A DNA stretch of 64,000 bases from Pseudomonas sp. GM50 (GTDB lineage Bacteria > Pseudomonadota > Gammaproteobacteria > Pseudomonadales > Pseudomonadaceae): positions 186,001-250,000 of the forward strand of contig NZ_AKJK01000040.1 in NCBI RefSeq assembly GCF_000282375.1, in the 5' to 3' direction. Position 1 is the first letter of the stretch, and every line of letters begins with the position of its first letter. Below are positions 9,705 through 19,087 of the stretch, piece after piece. A program made the translations under genes and the position numbers. The notes under the pieces were generated by a model, which ran no database searches, was not told the DNA's origin, and saw only the letters and a list, made by a program, of their open reading frames with translations.

Positions 9705-10916
9705 ATGAGTCAGGATTGGGATGCCGGTCGGCTGGACAGCGACCTCGAAGGCGTAGCGTTCGATACCCTGGCCGTACGCGCCGGTCAGCACCGCACGCCG
9801 GAAGGCGAGCACGGTGATCCGATGTTCTTCACTTCCAGCTACGTATTCCGTACCGCCGCCGACGCGGCTGCGCGCTTTGCTGGCGAAGTTCCGGGCAACG
9901 TTTACTCGCGCTACACCAACCCGACCGTGCGCGCGTTTGAAGAGCGTATTGCCGCGCTGGAAAGCGCCGAGCAAGCCGTGGCTACTGCCACCGGTATGGC
10001 CGCGATCATGGCTGTGGTAATGAGCCTGTGCAGCGCCGGCGATCATGTGCTGGTCTCGCGCAGCGTGTTTGGTTCGACCATCAGCCTGTTCGAGAAGTAC
10101 TTCAAGCGCTTCGGCATCGAAGTCGATTACGTGCCCCTGGCGGACTTGTCCGGCTGGGATGCGGCGATCAAGGCCAACACCAAGTTACTGTTCGTCGAGT
10201 CGCCCTCCAACCCGCTGGCCGAGTTGGTAGACATCAAGGCTCTGTCGGAAATCGCGCACGCCAAGGGCACGATGCTGGTAGTCGACAACTGCTTCTGCAC
10301 ACCGGCGTTGCAGCAGCCGTTGAAGCTGGGCGCGGACATCGTTGTGCACTCGGCGACCAAGTTCATCGACGGCCAGGGTCGTTGCATGGGCGGCGTTGTG
10401 GCCGGTCGTAGCGAGCAAATGAAAGAAGTCGTCGGTTTCCTGCGTACTGCCGGGCCGACCCTGAGCCCGTTCAACGCCTGGATCTTCCTCAAGGGTCTGG
10501 AAACGCTGGGCCTGCGCATGAAGGCGCACTGCGCCAATGCTCAGCAACTGGCCGAATGGCTGGAGCAGCAGGACGGTATCGAGAAAGTCCATTACGCCGG
10601 TCTCAAGAGCCATCCGCAACACGAACTGGCCCAGCGTCAGCAGAAGGGTTTCGGTGCGGTCGTGAGTTTCGAGGTCAAGGGTGGCAAAGAGGGCGCCTGG
10701 CGCTTTATCGATGCGACGCGCCTGATCTCCATCACCGCCAACCTGGGCGACAGCAAAACCACTATCACACACCCGAGCACCACCTCTCACGGCCGTCTCG
10801 CGCCGCAAGAGCGTGAAGCGGCGGGGATTCGTGACAGCCTGATCCGCGTAGCGGTCGGCCTGGAAGATGTGGCAGACCTGCAGGCCGATCTGGCGCGTGG
10901 GTTGGCTGCCTTGTGA
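9705..10916 (+). CDS. metZ: O-succinylhomoserine sulfhydrylase
   Basis: PLP enzyme making homocysteine directly from O-succinylhomoserine and sulfide, the main methionine route of pseudomonads. 403 residues from the ATG behind a clear AAGGAG RBS. The PLP lysine lies in [14 protein letters not shown]; the Cys/Met-metabolism signatures [17 protein letters not shown] and SATKFIDGQ are both present. It directly follows purF, as in other Pseudomonas genomes. The stop overlaps the GTG start of the next gene. Confidence 0.96.
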   Translation: MSQDWDAGRLDSDLEGVAFDTLAVRAGQHRTPEGEHGDPMFFTSSYVFRTAADAAARFAGEVPGNVYSRYTNPTVRAFEERIAALESAEQAVATATGMAAIMAVVMSLCSAGDHVLVSRSVFGSTISLFEKYFKRFGIEVDYVPLADLSGWDAAIKANTKLLFVESPSNPLAELVDIKALSEIAHAKGTMLVVDNCFCTPALQQPLKLGADIVVHSATKFIDGQGRCMGGVVAGRSEQMKEVVGFLRTAGPTLSPFNAWIFLKGLETLGLRMKAHCANAQQLAEWLEQQDGIEKVHYAGLKSHPQHELAQRQQKGFGAVVSFEVKGGKEGAWRFIDATRLISITANLGDSKTTITHPSTTSHGRLAPQEREAAGIRDSLIRVAVGLEDVADLQADLARGLAAL

Positions 10917-11689
10917 TCGAGTTGTCGACGCCGACCACGGGTACCCATGGCCGCGTCGCGCTGGTCACCGGTGCTGCGCGCGGCATCGGTCTGGGGATTG
11001 CGGCCTGGCTGATCAGCGAAGGCTGGCAGGTGGTGCTGACCGATCTGGATCGTGAGCGCGGTTCGAAAGTGGCGAAGGTGCTTGGCGAAAACGCCTGGTT
11101 CATCGCCATGGACGTCGCGAATGAAGCGCAGGTGGCACTAGGCGTGGCCGAGGTGCTGGGACAGTTCGGGCGCCTGGATGCGCTGGTGTGCAATGCGGCG
11201 GTGGCCGACCCGCACAACATCACCCTGGAAAGCCTCGACCTGGCCTACTGGAACCGGGTGTTGGCGGTGAACCTCAGCGGGCCGATGCTGTTGGCCAAGC
11301 ACTGTGCGCCGTACCTGCGAGCTCACAGCGGCGCGATCGTCAATCTGGCCTCGACCCGTGCCGCGCAGTCAGAACCCGACACAGAGGCTTATGCGGCGAG
11401 CAAGGGCGGTTTGTTGGCCCTGACGCACGCCTTGGCCATCAGCCTAGGGCCGGAGATTCGCGTCAATGCGGTCAGCCCGGGCTGGATCGACGCGCGAGAC
11501 CCGGCAGCGCGGCGTGCCGAACCGTTGACCGACGCCGATCATGCGCAACATCCGGCGGGCAGGGTAGGGACGGTCGAGGACGTGGCGGCGATGGTGGCGT
11601 GGTTGCTGTCCAAGAACGCCGGTTTCGTCACGGGCCAGGAATTCGTGGTCGATGGTGGCATGACCAAGAAGATGATTTACAGCGAGTAA
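10913..11689 (+). CDS. SDR family oxidoreductase
   Basis: Classical short-chain dehydrogenase of 258 residues. The cofactor motif [12 protein letters not shown] is near residues 20-31, the NAA(V) motif follows, the catalytic Tyr/Lys pair is in YAASKGG near residue 160, and the C-terminal [18 protein letters not shown] is typical. An acidic residue after the second strand (LTDLDRERG) suggests NAD(H). Start GTG 10913 overlaps metZ by four bases (GTGA), so it should be co-translated with metZ. The substrate is unknown and the metZ link does not reveal one. Confidence 0.9.
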   Translation: MIELSTPTTGTHGRVALVTGAARGIGLGIAAWLISEGWQVVLTDLDRERGSKVAKVLGENAWFIAMDVANEAQVALGVAEVLGQFGRLDALVCNAAVADPHNITLESLDLAYWNRVLAVNLSGPMLLAKHCAPYLRAHSGAIVNLASTRAAQSEPDTEAYAASKGGLLALTHALAISLGPEIRVNAVSPGWIDARDPAARRAEPLTDADHAQHPAGRVGTVEDVAAMVAWLLSKNAGFVTGQEFVVDGGMTKKMIYSE

Positions 11690-11734
11690 TAGGGCGGGGC
11701 GCTGTCTCCAGCATTGATGTTGAATGTGCCGCCA

Positions 11735-11824
11735 TCATCGCGAGCAGGCTCGCTCCCACATTAGAAAGCATGTTGTCTGAATAAACGCGGTCCCCTGTGG
11801 GAGCGAGCCTGCTCGCGAAAGCGG
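11735..11824. repeat. REPIN upstream of the tRNA cluster
   Basis: Inverted REP pair with core atcgcgagcaggctcgctcc, the second of the two main REP classes in the window. Confidence 0.85.
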
Positions 11825-11944
11825 TCTGACGGTTGCCGACCTCGTTCGGAATGACACGATTTTGTCTTTTTTCGAAAAACTTCAAGCGGGGTATTGACTT
11901 AGCTTCGGTACCTGCGTAAATTTCGCGGCCTCGGAGATGCAAAC

Positions 11945-12020
11945 GGGTGATTAGCTCAGCTGGGAGAGCGTCTGCCTTACAAGCAGAATGTCGGCGGTTC
12001 GATCCCGTCATCACCCACCA
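11945..12020 (+). tRNA. tRNA-Val (anticodon TAC)
   Basis: 76 bases including encoded CCA. Acceptor GGGTGAT/ATCACCC, D-arm with TAGCTCAGCTGGGAGAGC, anticodon loop CTTACAA, T-arm GGTTCGATCC. Confidence 0.97.
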
Positions 12021-12075
12021 CTTCCGAGAGTCTTGCGAAAGCAAGATGGAAGCTTTTAAAAGCCTCCACCGACGC

Positions 12076-12152
12076 GCAGCGGTAGTTCAGTCGGTTAGAA
12101 TACCGGCCTGTCACGCCGGGGGTCGCGGGTTCGAGTCCCGTCCGCTGCGCCA
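12076..12152 (+). tRNA. tRNA-Asp (anticodon GTC), copy 1
   Basis: 77 bases including CCA; acceptor GCAGCGG/CCGCTGC, anticodon loop CTGTCAC. Confidence 0.97.
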
Positions 12153-12245
12153 TATTTTCCGAGTCAGGTTTACCTGACTCGAGATTGAAAAGCCTCGAAG
12201 CTTTCCAGTCAGACGAGTTACTTGGGCGAAAGTCCAAAGCGATAC

Positions 12246-12322
12246 GCAGCGGTAGTTCAGTCGGTTAGAATACCGGCCTGTCACGCCGGGGGTCGCGGGT
12301 TCGAGTCCCGTCCGCTGCGCCA
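12246..12322 (+). tRNA. tRNA-Asp (anticodon GTC), copy 2
   Basis: Identical to the first copy over all 77 bases, starting 170 bases further on. The spacers differ, so the identity is limited to the gene and a few flanking bases. Confidence 0.97.
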
Positions 12323-12405
12323 TATCTGCTTCAAGGCCCACTGAACGCCTTGGAGCTACGAAGCAAGCCGCTGGTAAAGCCAGTTTCTGTTTCGAGTCGA
12401 TAGCA

Positions 12406-12436
12406 AAGACCCTGGTCGAAAGACCGGGGTTTTTTG
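12406..12436 (+). terminator. Terminator of the tRNA operon
   Basis: Stem CCCTGGTC/GACCGGGG with a GAAA tetraloop and six Ts. Confidence 0.9.
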
Positions 12437-12529
12437 TGTCTGCGATTTGGCTTTTCCTCTCTCATGTCCTTCCCGCCCAACCTTTCTGCGCCCCAATTGC
12501 ATAAAGGACTTGGTTCACCGCTTCGACAT

Positions 12530-12552
12530 TAATTAGAATCACTCTCATTTAC
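12530..12552 (+). promoter_or_regulatory. Candidate Fur box before the FecI-like sigma gene
   Basis: The stretch aattagaatcactctcattt is AT-rich with TNAGAATnnnnTCATTNA spacing reminiscent of Fur boxes, 30-50 bases before the sigma gene. It is an imperfect match; the call leans on the known Fur control of such sigma factors. Confidence 0.45.
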
Positions 12553-12581
12553 GATAACTCCTTGGCACAGGGCTTCTTGAG

Positions 12582-13091
12582 ATGAGTGATGCAGCGATGC
12601 CGAAGGAGCAAACCTTCCACGACCTGTACCGCGATCACCGTGGCTGGCTGGAAGGCTGGTTGAGAAGACGCATGGGCAATGGCTGTGATGCGGCGGACCT
12701 GAGCCAGGATACGTTCCTGCGTTTGCTCGCCAGCTCTCAACGAATTGCCGATCTGCAAGAGCCCCGTGCCTATCTGCTGACGGTGGGCAAGCGCCTGCTG
12801 AGTAATTTCTATAAGCGTCGAAGCCTCGAGCAGGCTTATCTGACGGCACTGGCGGCGTTGCCGGAAGACTGTGTGCCATCGCCCGAACAGCGCTGGTTGT
12901 TGCTCGAAACCCTGCAAGCCCTGGATGAACTGCTCGATGGACTGCCAGCGGCGGTGCGTAGGGCGTTTCTCTGGAGTCAGCTGGAAGGCTTGAACTATCA
13001 GCAAATCGCCGAGCGCCTGCAGGTATCGGAGCGCACGATCAAACGCTACATGGCGCAAGCCTATGAGCATTGTCTGTTGGTGGAACTGTGA
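12582..13091 (+). CDS. ECF sigma factor, iron-starvation (FecI) type
   Basis: 169-residue sigma-70 family ECF factor with region 2 (FHDLYRDHRGWLEGWLRRRMG, then DAADLSQDTFLRLL) and region 4 helix-turn-helix (LEGLNYQQIAERLQVSERTIKRYMAQAY). Followed by an overlapping FecR-like gene and a TonB receptor with an N-terminal signalling domain, so it should drive the receptor gene when its ligand is bound. A Fur-box-like sequence lies upstream. Which siderophore it serves cannot be read from sequence alone. Confidence 0.93.
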   Translation: MSDAAMPKEQTFHDLYRDHRGWLEGWLRRRMGNGCDAADLSQDTFLRLLASSQRIADLQEPRAYLLTVGKRLLSNFYKRRSLEQAYLTALAALPEDCVPSPEQRWLLLETLQALDELLDGLPAAVRRAFLWSQLEGLNYQQIAERLQVSERTIKRYMAQAYEHCLLVEL

Positions 13092-14032
13092 ACAGTCCGG
13101 TGCCCGATGCCCGTCAGGCGGTGCGAGCTGCCGCGCAGTGGCTCGCCTTGCTGGAATCTGGAAGTGCCAGTGAGCAGGATCGAGCGAATCTGCAGCGTTG
13201 GCGCGACAGTTGCGTCAGTCACGAGCAGGCTTGGCAGAAGGCTCAAGCCTTGCGTCAGCGGTTTGCCAGTCTGCCTTCAGCGTTGGCGCTCAAAAGTCTG
13301 GATCGCCCCGAGCCGGGGCGGCGCGTTGTGCTCAAGCGTGCATTGGGTGCGGTGGCGTTGGTGCCGGCCGCTTGGCTGATCAGCCGACAATTGCCCCTGG
13401 ATGTCTGGCGAGCTGATCTGCATACGGCCACCGGAGAGCGCAAAAAGGTGCAGCTCGCTGATGGCAGTTCCTTGCAGCTCAATACGGCCAGTGCCGTCGA
13501 TGTGGATTTGCAGAGCCGTCGCTTGAAGCTGATTGAGGGCGAGCTGTCGCTGAAGGTCCCGAGTGCATCGCCGCTGACGATCCAAACGAAGTTTGGACAG
13601 ATCATGGTCAGCCAAAGCGAAGTCTGTGTTCGCCAGGAGGCGCGCGGTTGCCGCGTGTCGGTGTACAGCGGCGCCGTGCAATTGCAGCCCTTGCAGGGGG
13701 CGGTGTTGGCTTTGCGCAGTGGTCAACAAGTCAGTCTTCAAGCCGTCGGCGTCGGGTCGATCAGCCCATTCGATGTGCTTGCGCCGGGTTGGCGAGAGGG
13801 CGTGCTGATGGCGAAAAACCAGCCGCTGGGAGATTTCCTGCGCGAACTCAGGACGTATCGACCGGGCGTGTTGCGTTGGGAGCCGGAGCTTGAAGCGTTG
13901 CGGGTCACCGGCAGTTTCCGCCTGGACGACACCGATCGCGTCCTCGCATTGCTCGCGGCCAGCCTGCCGCTGGAGGTGCATTCACGTACCCGTTATTGGG
14001 TGACGTTGCTGCCGCGCAAAAATAGTGTGTGA
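13088..14032 (+). CDS. FecR-family anti-sigma/sigma regulator
   Basis: 314 residues from GTG 13088, overlapping the sigma gene stop (GTGA). The N-terminal cytoplasmic part has the usual WLALLESGSASEQD..LQRWRDS segment; a short membrane helix lies at about 88-104 (LGAVALVPAAWLI); the periplasmic FecR domain follows (TATGERKKVQLADGSSLQLN). An N-terminally longer reading from 13070 would overlap the sigma gene further without an RBS. It holds the sigma factor inactive until the receptor signalling domain touches its periplasmic part. Confidence 0.92.
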   Translation: MNSPVPDARQAVRAAAQWLALLESGSASEQDRANLQRWRDSCVSHEQAWQKAQALRQRFASLPSALALKSLDRPEPGRRVVLKRALGAVALVPAAWLISRQLPLDVWRADLHTATGERKKVQLADGSSLQLNTASAVDVDLQSRRLKLIEGELSLKVPSASPLTIQTKFGQIMVSQSEVCVRQEARGCRVSVYSGAVQLQPLQGAVLALRSGQQVSLQAVGVGSISPFDVLAPGWREGVLMAKNQPLGDFLRELRTYRPGVLRWEPELEALRVTGSFRLDDTDRVLALLAASLPLEVHSRTRYWVTLLPRKNSV

Positions 14033-14099
14033 AGCCTGTCCCCTTTTTTCGACTCGCTTGTCATTCAAGGCATGTGAACGAATCAAGAGAGCTATTTCA

Positions 14100-16523
14100 A
14101 TGCCCGCAGTAATACCTTGCTGTCCGCGTCCGGCTTCTTCTCGCCTGCGTCCGTTGTTGCACTTGAGCCTGTTGTTGGGCCTGAGTGCCAGTCCGTTGTT
14201 CATCACTGCCAGTTGGGCCGAAGACAGTGCCCGGCGCAATTATCAGGTGCCTGCCGGTAGCCTGAGCGATGCGCTGACCCGGTTTGCCGGTCTGTCTGGC
14301 GTCAATCTCTCGGTCGATCCGGCACTGGTGGGCGGTCGCACCAGCCCTGGTCTTTCCGGCGAATACGCGGTCGAGGAAGGCTTTGCCCGGTTGTTGCAGG
14401 GTTCTGGTCTGCAACTGCAGCCGGTGGGAGAGCAGGCCTACATCCTGACTCCGGCGCCAGAAGGCAGCAGCCTGCAACTGGCCCCCACCTCGATTCTCGG
14501 TGCCACGGGCGGGGCGGACGGCGAGGTGTATGCCGGCGGCCAGGTCGCGCGCCGCGGTTCGCAAGGTTTGCTGGGCTCGAAAGACTTTATGGAAACGCCG
14601 TTCAGCATGACCACCTACACCGGCGAGGCGGTCAAAAACCTGCAGGCTCGTACCTTGGGCGACCTGATCGCCAGTGATCCTTCGGTTCGTGCCACCAACC
14701 CGGCGGGTGGGCGTTATGAGCAGTTCACCATTCGCGGGCTCAGCCTGTTCAACAGTGATGTCGCCTACAACGGTCTCTACGGCGTCCTGCCGACCTATAC
14801 GATCGACATGGAGATGGCCGACCGTGTCGACATCATCAAAGGCCCGAGCCAGCTCATTAACGGCATATCGCCGCGGGGCAGTGTGGGTGGCGGGATCAAC
14901 GTGGTGCCCAAGCGCGCGACCGACAAGCCCATCACTTCGTTTACCGGTAGCTACGCTTCCGACAACCAGGTCGGCGGTGCGGTGGATGTCGGTCGGCGCT
15001 TTGGTGAGGACAACAAGTTCGGTGTTCGCTTCAACGGCGTGAAGCAGTCCGGCGACACCGAATGGGATCACCAGAGTGTCGACCGCGAGATGGCCGTGCT
15101 GGGCCTGGATTTTCGTGGTGAGCGCCTGCGACTCTCGACGGACCTCGGGCGCACCGAGCGTGATACCGACGCCCCGCAGGAGCGCGTGCAGGTCGGCGCC
15201 AATGCGAAGGTGCCGAATGCGAACGATGTGCGCGACAACTATGCGCAACCCTGGAGCAAGGCGAGTACCAACGACACGTTCGGGGCGGTGAACGGTGAAT
15301 TCGATGTCAGCGATTCCGTCATGCTGTACGGCGGTGTGGGCGCGCGTAAAAGCAATCATGACTTTCTCCGGCATGCCGTTGCTGTCACCAATGACGCTGG
15401 CGATTTCAGCGTTCAGCCGCGAGATTTCACCCGTGACGAAAATGTCCGGACGGCCACGGCAGGGGTGCGCAACTGGTTTCATACCGGCCCGGTGAGCCAT
15501 GAGATCAACCTGGCCGCCAGCTATTTCTACATGGATTTCGAAAATGGCGGCGCCCGTTATGCCGCGTCCCGCAGCAACCTCTACGACCCGGTGGAAACAC
15601 CAACTCCTGGCAGACCGACTCGACTCGATTCGAAGGTCTACACCGAGAACCGCTTCAGCGGCGTGGCGTTGTCCGACACGCTGGGTTTCTTCGATGACCG
15701 GCTGCTGCTGACCCTCGGCGCCCGCTGGCAGCGCGTGAAGGTTGACGACTGGACGGATGATGTCAAAGGCGCCACGGCCTACGATGAGGAAAAGGTTTCT
15801 CCGTCGGGCGGCATCCTGTTCAAGGCAACCGATAAGCTGTCGCTGTATGCCAATTACATGGAGGGCCTGAGCCAGGGCAAGATCGCGCCGTCGACCTCTG
15901 TGAACGAGGACGAGATATTCCCGCCGTTCATCAGCCGCCAGGTCGAGGTTGGCGCCAAGTATGACGCGGGTGCGTTCGCCGTGACTGCCGCGGTGTTCCG
16001 GATCAAGCAGCCGGCCTATGAGACCAACGCTACGACCCGGGTTTTCGGCCCGAACGGCAAGCGTGAGAACACGGGTGTGGAACTGAGTGTGTTCGGTGAG
16101 CCGCTCAAAGGCTTTCGCCTGCTCGGCGGTGTCATGTACATCGACAGCGAGTTGACCAATACCACCAATGGCACCTATGACGGCAACCGGGCACCGGCCA
16201 CGCCGAAATACAACGTCAACCTGGGCGCGGAGTGGGATGTACCGACCGTACAGGGCCTGACCCTGACCAGCCGCGGCCTCTATTCCAGCTCGCAGTATCT
16301 GGACCAGTCCAACAACAAGGAAATCGACGCCTGGGAGCGTTTCGACGTGGGTGCACGCTACGCGTTCAAGGTTGACGAAAAGAACATCACCCTGCGTGCC
16401 AATGTCGAGAACGTGGCGGACAAACGCTACTGGAGTTCGGCTGGGGCCTCGGATGACAGCGAGCCTGGCTTGACGTTGTCGACCCCGCGCACCTACCTCC
16501 TTTCGGCGACGGTCGACTTCTGA
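14100..16523 (+). CDS. TonB-dependent siderophore receptor with STN signalling domain
   Basis: Outer-membrane receptor of 807 residues: signal peptide ending near ASWA|ED (about residue 42), an STN (secretin/TonB short N-terminal) domain at about 46-118 (YQVPAGSLSDALTRFAGLSG), a plug domain, and a 22-strand barrel ending in the C-terminal Phe of LLSATVDF. The STN domain marks it as a transducer acting through the FecR/FecI pair just upstream. The start ATG 14100 has an AAGAGAG RBS; the frame is open upstream but would put 25 residues before a complete signal peptide. The ligand is probably a ferric siderophore, possibly a xenosiderophore. Confidence 0.93.
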   Translation: MPAVIPCCPRPASSRLRPLLHLSLLLGLSASPLFITASWAEDSARRNYQVPAGSLSDALTRFAGLSGVNLSVDPALVGGRTSPGLSGEYAVEEGFARLLQGSGLQLQPVGEQAYILTPAPEGSSLQLAPTSILGATGGADGEVYAGGQVARRGSQGLLGSKDFMETPFSMTTYTGEAVKNLQARTLGDLIASDPSVRATNPAGGRYEQFTIRGLSLFNSDVAYNGLYGVLPTYTIDMEMADRVDIIKGPSQLINGISPRGSVGGGINVVPKRATDKPITSFTGSYASDNQVGGAVDVGRRFGEDNKFGVRFNGVKQSGDTEWDHQSVDREMAVLGLDFRGERLRLSTDLGRTERDTDAPQERVQVGANAKVPNANDVRDNYAQPWSKASTNDTFGAVNGEFDVSDSVMLYGGVGARKSNHDFLRHAVAVTNDAGDFSVQPRDFTRDENVRTATAGVRNWFHTGPVSHEINLAASYFYMDFENGGARYAASRSNLYDPVETPTPGRPTRLDSKVYTENRFSGVALSDTLGFFDDRLLLTLGARWQRVKVDDWTDDVKGATAYDEEKVSPSGGILFKATDKLSLYANYMEGLSQGKIAPSTSVNEDEIFPPFISRQVEVGAKYDAGAFAVTAAVFRIKQPAYETNATTRVFGPNGKRENTGVELSVFGEPLKGFRLLGGVMYIDSELTNTTNGTYDGNRAPATPKYNVNLGAEWDVPTVQGLTLTSRGLYSSSQYLDQSNNKEIDAWERFDVGARYAFKVDEKNITLRANVENVADKRYWSSAGASDDSEPGLTLSTPRTYLLSATVDF

Positions 16524-16544
16524 GTCAGCGACAGGGCCGCTTTT

Positions 16545-16612
16545 CGTAGGCGCCAGGCTTGGTGGCGAAGGCGCACTTGATGACGCCTTCGCCGGCAAGC
16601 CTGGCTCCTACG
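16545..16612. repeat. Divergent REPIN
   Basis: Inverted pair with arms gtaggcgccaggcttgg and its near-complement ccggcaagcctggctcctac. The sequence departs from the two main REP classes of the window. Confidence 0.7.
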
Positions 16613-16653
16613 TGTCCTGGCCGCATTCAGCGGCCCCGTTTCACCTCTATCGA

Positions 16654-17937
16654 TCAGTATCCGAACTTGTCCCGCAATCCGTAGTACCAGGCGCCCAACG
16701 CAGCGAACGGTGTACGCAGCAATTGTCCGCCCGGGAACGGGTAGTGGGGCAGGTCGGCAAAGGCGTCGAAGCGCTCGGCCTGGCCGCGCAATGCTTCGGC
16801 CAGTACCTTGCCCGCCAGGTGCGTATACGTCACGCCATGGCCGCTGCAACCTTGGGAATAGTAGATGTTGTCGCCCAGCCGTCCGACTTGGGGGAGGCGT
16901 GATAGCGTCAGCAGGAAATTGCCGGTCCAGGCGTAATCGATTTTCACGTCCTTGAGCTGCGGGAAGGCCTTGAGCATCTTCGGTCGAATGATCGCCTCGA
17001 TGTTCGCCGGATCGCGCGCGCCATAGACCACGCCGCCGCCGAAAATCAGGCGTTTGTCAGCGCTCAGGCGGTAGTAGTCGAGCAGGTAGTTACAGTCTTC
17101 GACACAGTAGTCCTGGGGCAACAAGCGCTTGGCCAATTCATCGCCCAAGGGTTCGGTTGCGATCACTTGAGTCCCGCAGGGCATCGACTTGGCCGCCAGC
17201 TCCGGCACCAGATTACCGATGTAAGCATTGCCGGCGACGATGATGAATTTGGCCCTGACCTTGCCCTGAGGCGTATGCACCACCGGATTGGCGCCGCGCT
17301 CGATGCGCACCGCTGGCGACTGCTCGTAAATAGTGCCGCCCAGCGACTCCACGGCTGCTGCCTCGCCCAAGACAAGGTTGAGCGGATGAATATGCCCGCC
17401 GCTCATGTCGAGCATGCCGCCGACGTATTGATCGCAAGCCACCACTTCACGGATGCGTCGCTGATCCAATAGCTCAAGTTGCGTATGACCGAAACGCTCC
17501 CACAGGCGCTTCTGGGATTCCAAGTGGCCCATCTGCTTGGCGGTAATGGCGGCGAACACACCGCCGTCCTTCAGGTCGCACTGGATGTTGTATTTGGCCA
17601 CCCGCTCACGAATGATCCGTCCACCCTCGAACGCCATTTGCCCCAGCAGCTGAGCTTGCTTGGGGCCGACACTGCGCTCGATCACATCGATATCACGGCT
17701 GTAGCTGTTAACGATCTGGCCACCGTTGCGCCCCGATGCGCCAAAACCCACTTTGGCGGCTTCCAGGACCGTTACCCGAAAACCGTTCTCCAGCAGAAAC
17801 AGGGCAGAGGACAGGCCGGTATAACCGGCGCCGATGACACAGACATCAGTCTCTACATCATCCTGCAAGGCCGGGCGCGGCGGCGCCACATTAGCCGACG
17901 CGGCGTAATAGGACTCTGGGTAGGGAGTGTTCGCCAT
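16654..17937 (-). CDS. FAD-dependent amine/amino-acid oxidoreductase (PuuB-like)
   Basis: DAO-family flavoenzyme of 427 residues. The FAD Rossmann motif VIGAGYTGLSSALFLLE is at residues about 33-49, GASGRNGGQIV follows, and a C-terminal FAD segment GCSGHGVTYTHLAGK is near 375-390. The overall pattern resembles gamma-glutamylputrescine oxidase (PuuB) and related enzymes that oxidise the amine nitrogen of small substrates. It stands alone: convergent with the TonB receptor, and no glutamylpolyamine genes are in view, so the substrate is open. Confidence 0.88.
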   Translation of the reverse strand: MANTPYPESYYAASANVAPPRPALQDDVETDVCVIGAGYTGLSSALFLLENGFRVTVLEAAKVGFGASGRNGGQIVNSYSRDIDVIERSVGPKQAQLLGQMAFEGGRIIRERVAKYNIQCDLKDGGVFAAITAKQMGHLESQKRLWERFGHTQLELLDQRRIREVVACDQYVGGMLDMSGGHIHPLNLVLGEAAAVESLGGTIYEQSPAVRIERGANPVVHTPQGKVRAKFIIVAGNAYIGNLVPELAAKSMPCGTQVIATEPLGDELAKRLLPQDYCVEDCNYLLDYYRLSADKRLIFGGGVVYGARDPANIEAIIRPKMLKAFPQLKDVKIDYAWTGNFLLTLSRLPQVGRLGDNIYYSQGCSGHGVTYTHLAGKVLAEALRGQAERFDAFADLPHYPFPGGQLLRTPFAALGAWYYGLRDKFGY

Positions 17938-18120
17938 CCTGCAGCCTCTGTTTAATATATTTTACGAGTGCATCGATCCTACCCGAGTTAAAAAATGACC
18001 GCCAGCCACCGGAAAATCTTCTTTGCCGCAGCAAAATTAAATATTTTGCATATTCATAGGGTTAGGTGAAAAAAAGGTGTTGACACCCCTCCGGAATTCC
18101 GTAGAATGCCGCCTCACAGC

Positions 18121-18197
18121 AGGCACGTAGCTCAGTTGGTTAGAGCACCACCTTGACATGGTGGGGGTCGTTGGTTCGAGTCCAATCGCGCCTACCA
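18121..18197 (+). tRNA. tRNA-Val (anticodon GAC)
   Basis: 77 bases with CCA; anticodon loop TTGACAT, T-arm GGTTCGAGTCC. The acceptor stem has one A-C mismatch (AGGCACG/CGCGCCT). Confidence 0.95.
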
Positions 18198-18226
18198 AAC
18201 AAAATCCGCTCTGCTGGGCGGTCTAG

Positions 18227-18257
18227 AAGGGCTCACCGAAAGGTGGGCCCTTTTTTG
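18227..18257 (+). terminator. Terminator after tRNA-Val(GAC)
   Basis: Stem GGGCTCACC/GGTGGGCCC (one G-T pair), GAAA loop, six Ts. Confidence 0.9.
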
Positions 18258-18441
18258 TTGTCTGTGATTTGCAAAACTTTGCAGCCCCAGGCTATCAACT
18301 GACTGGGCCAGCTTTACTCTCCAATCGTTCGGTTTTTCCCGTCTGGCCCTGTCGCCATCTCCAGTGCGCACAGCTTCTGAACTAACACTCCCATAACCGT
18401 CTATACATTGCAGGGGGCATCCCCTTTCTGAGAGAACGGAT

Positions 18442-18909
18442 ATGTTTAGATCTCGCTCGTTGATTGCCGCTATGACGTGTCTTGCCTTGGCGTCCGGTTC
18501 AATGACTGCATTGGCCGACCCGGGAAACGGGAAGGGCCAGGGAAGCGGCAAGGGAAATCCACAAAACATCCAGGACCATGGCAACGCCAGCCATGGAAAC
18601 AAAGGCAAAGGTTCAGGGGGTGATGATTGGAGTCACGGCCCGAGCATCAACCACGGGAGTGTCCTTGGAATCGTGGGTGGTTATCGCGACTACTGGAGCC
18701 CCGGGCCTGCCTTGCCACCCGGCATTCAAAAAAATCTCGCACGCGGAAAACCATTACCGCCGGGGATCGCCAAGAAACTCGATGGCCGATTGCTCGGCAG
18801 GCTTCCACACTACGATGGCTACGAGTGGCGACAGGCTGGCACTGATTTGATATTGGTAGCGATCGCTACCGGAATCATCTATGAAGTTCTTAATGGCGCG
18901 TTCGATTGA
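18442..18909 (+). CDS. CigR-like secreted protein
   Basis: 155 residues with a signal peptide (cleavage near ALA|DP, residue 26), then a Gly/Lys/His-rich disordered stretch, then the conserved C-terminal block with two LPPGI motifs (residues about 93-112), the segment RLPHYDGYEW and a final hydrophobic stretch (LILVAIATGIIYEVL). This arrangement matches the anti-virulence regulator CigR family, known from Salmonella SPI-3; its role in Pseudomonas is not established. RBS gagagaacgg precedes the ATG. Confidence 0.78.
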   Translation: MFRSRSLIAAMTCLALASGSMTALADPGNGKGQGSGKGNPQNIQDHGNASHGNKGKGSGGDDWSHGPSINHGSVLGIVGGYRDYWSPGPALPPGIQKNLARGKPLPPGIAKKLDGRLLGRLPHYDGYEWRQAGTDLILVAIATGIIYEVLNGAFD

Positions 18910-19087
18910 TATGAAAGCGACAAATTCCAACCGCTCCCTCGCCGCATAGCGACCGGCAAAATCACGGGAAGCAATGTGCATCGTTCGATAGCTGCACATT
19001 GCCTGCCCGCTGGTCGTCAACCTTTGAACTGTGTGGTGCCGAAACAGTCAATTACTCCGTGCGATATCAACCTCACGGAACCCACCC

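Noticed and set aside
8174..9706. 510-codon open frame antisense to purF
   Set aside because: Shadow; it also runs through the REPIN after purF.
14097..16598. 833-codon open frame antisense to the TonB receptor
   Set aside because: Shadow of GC-rich codon use; the plus strand has signal peptide, STN, plug and barrel features, the antisense product has none.
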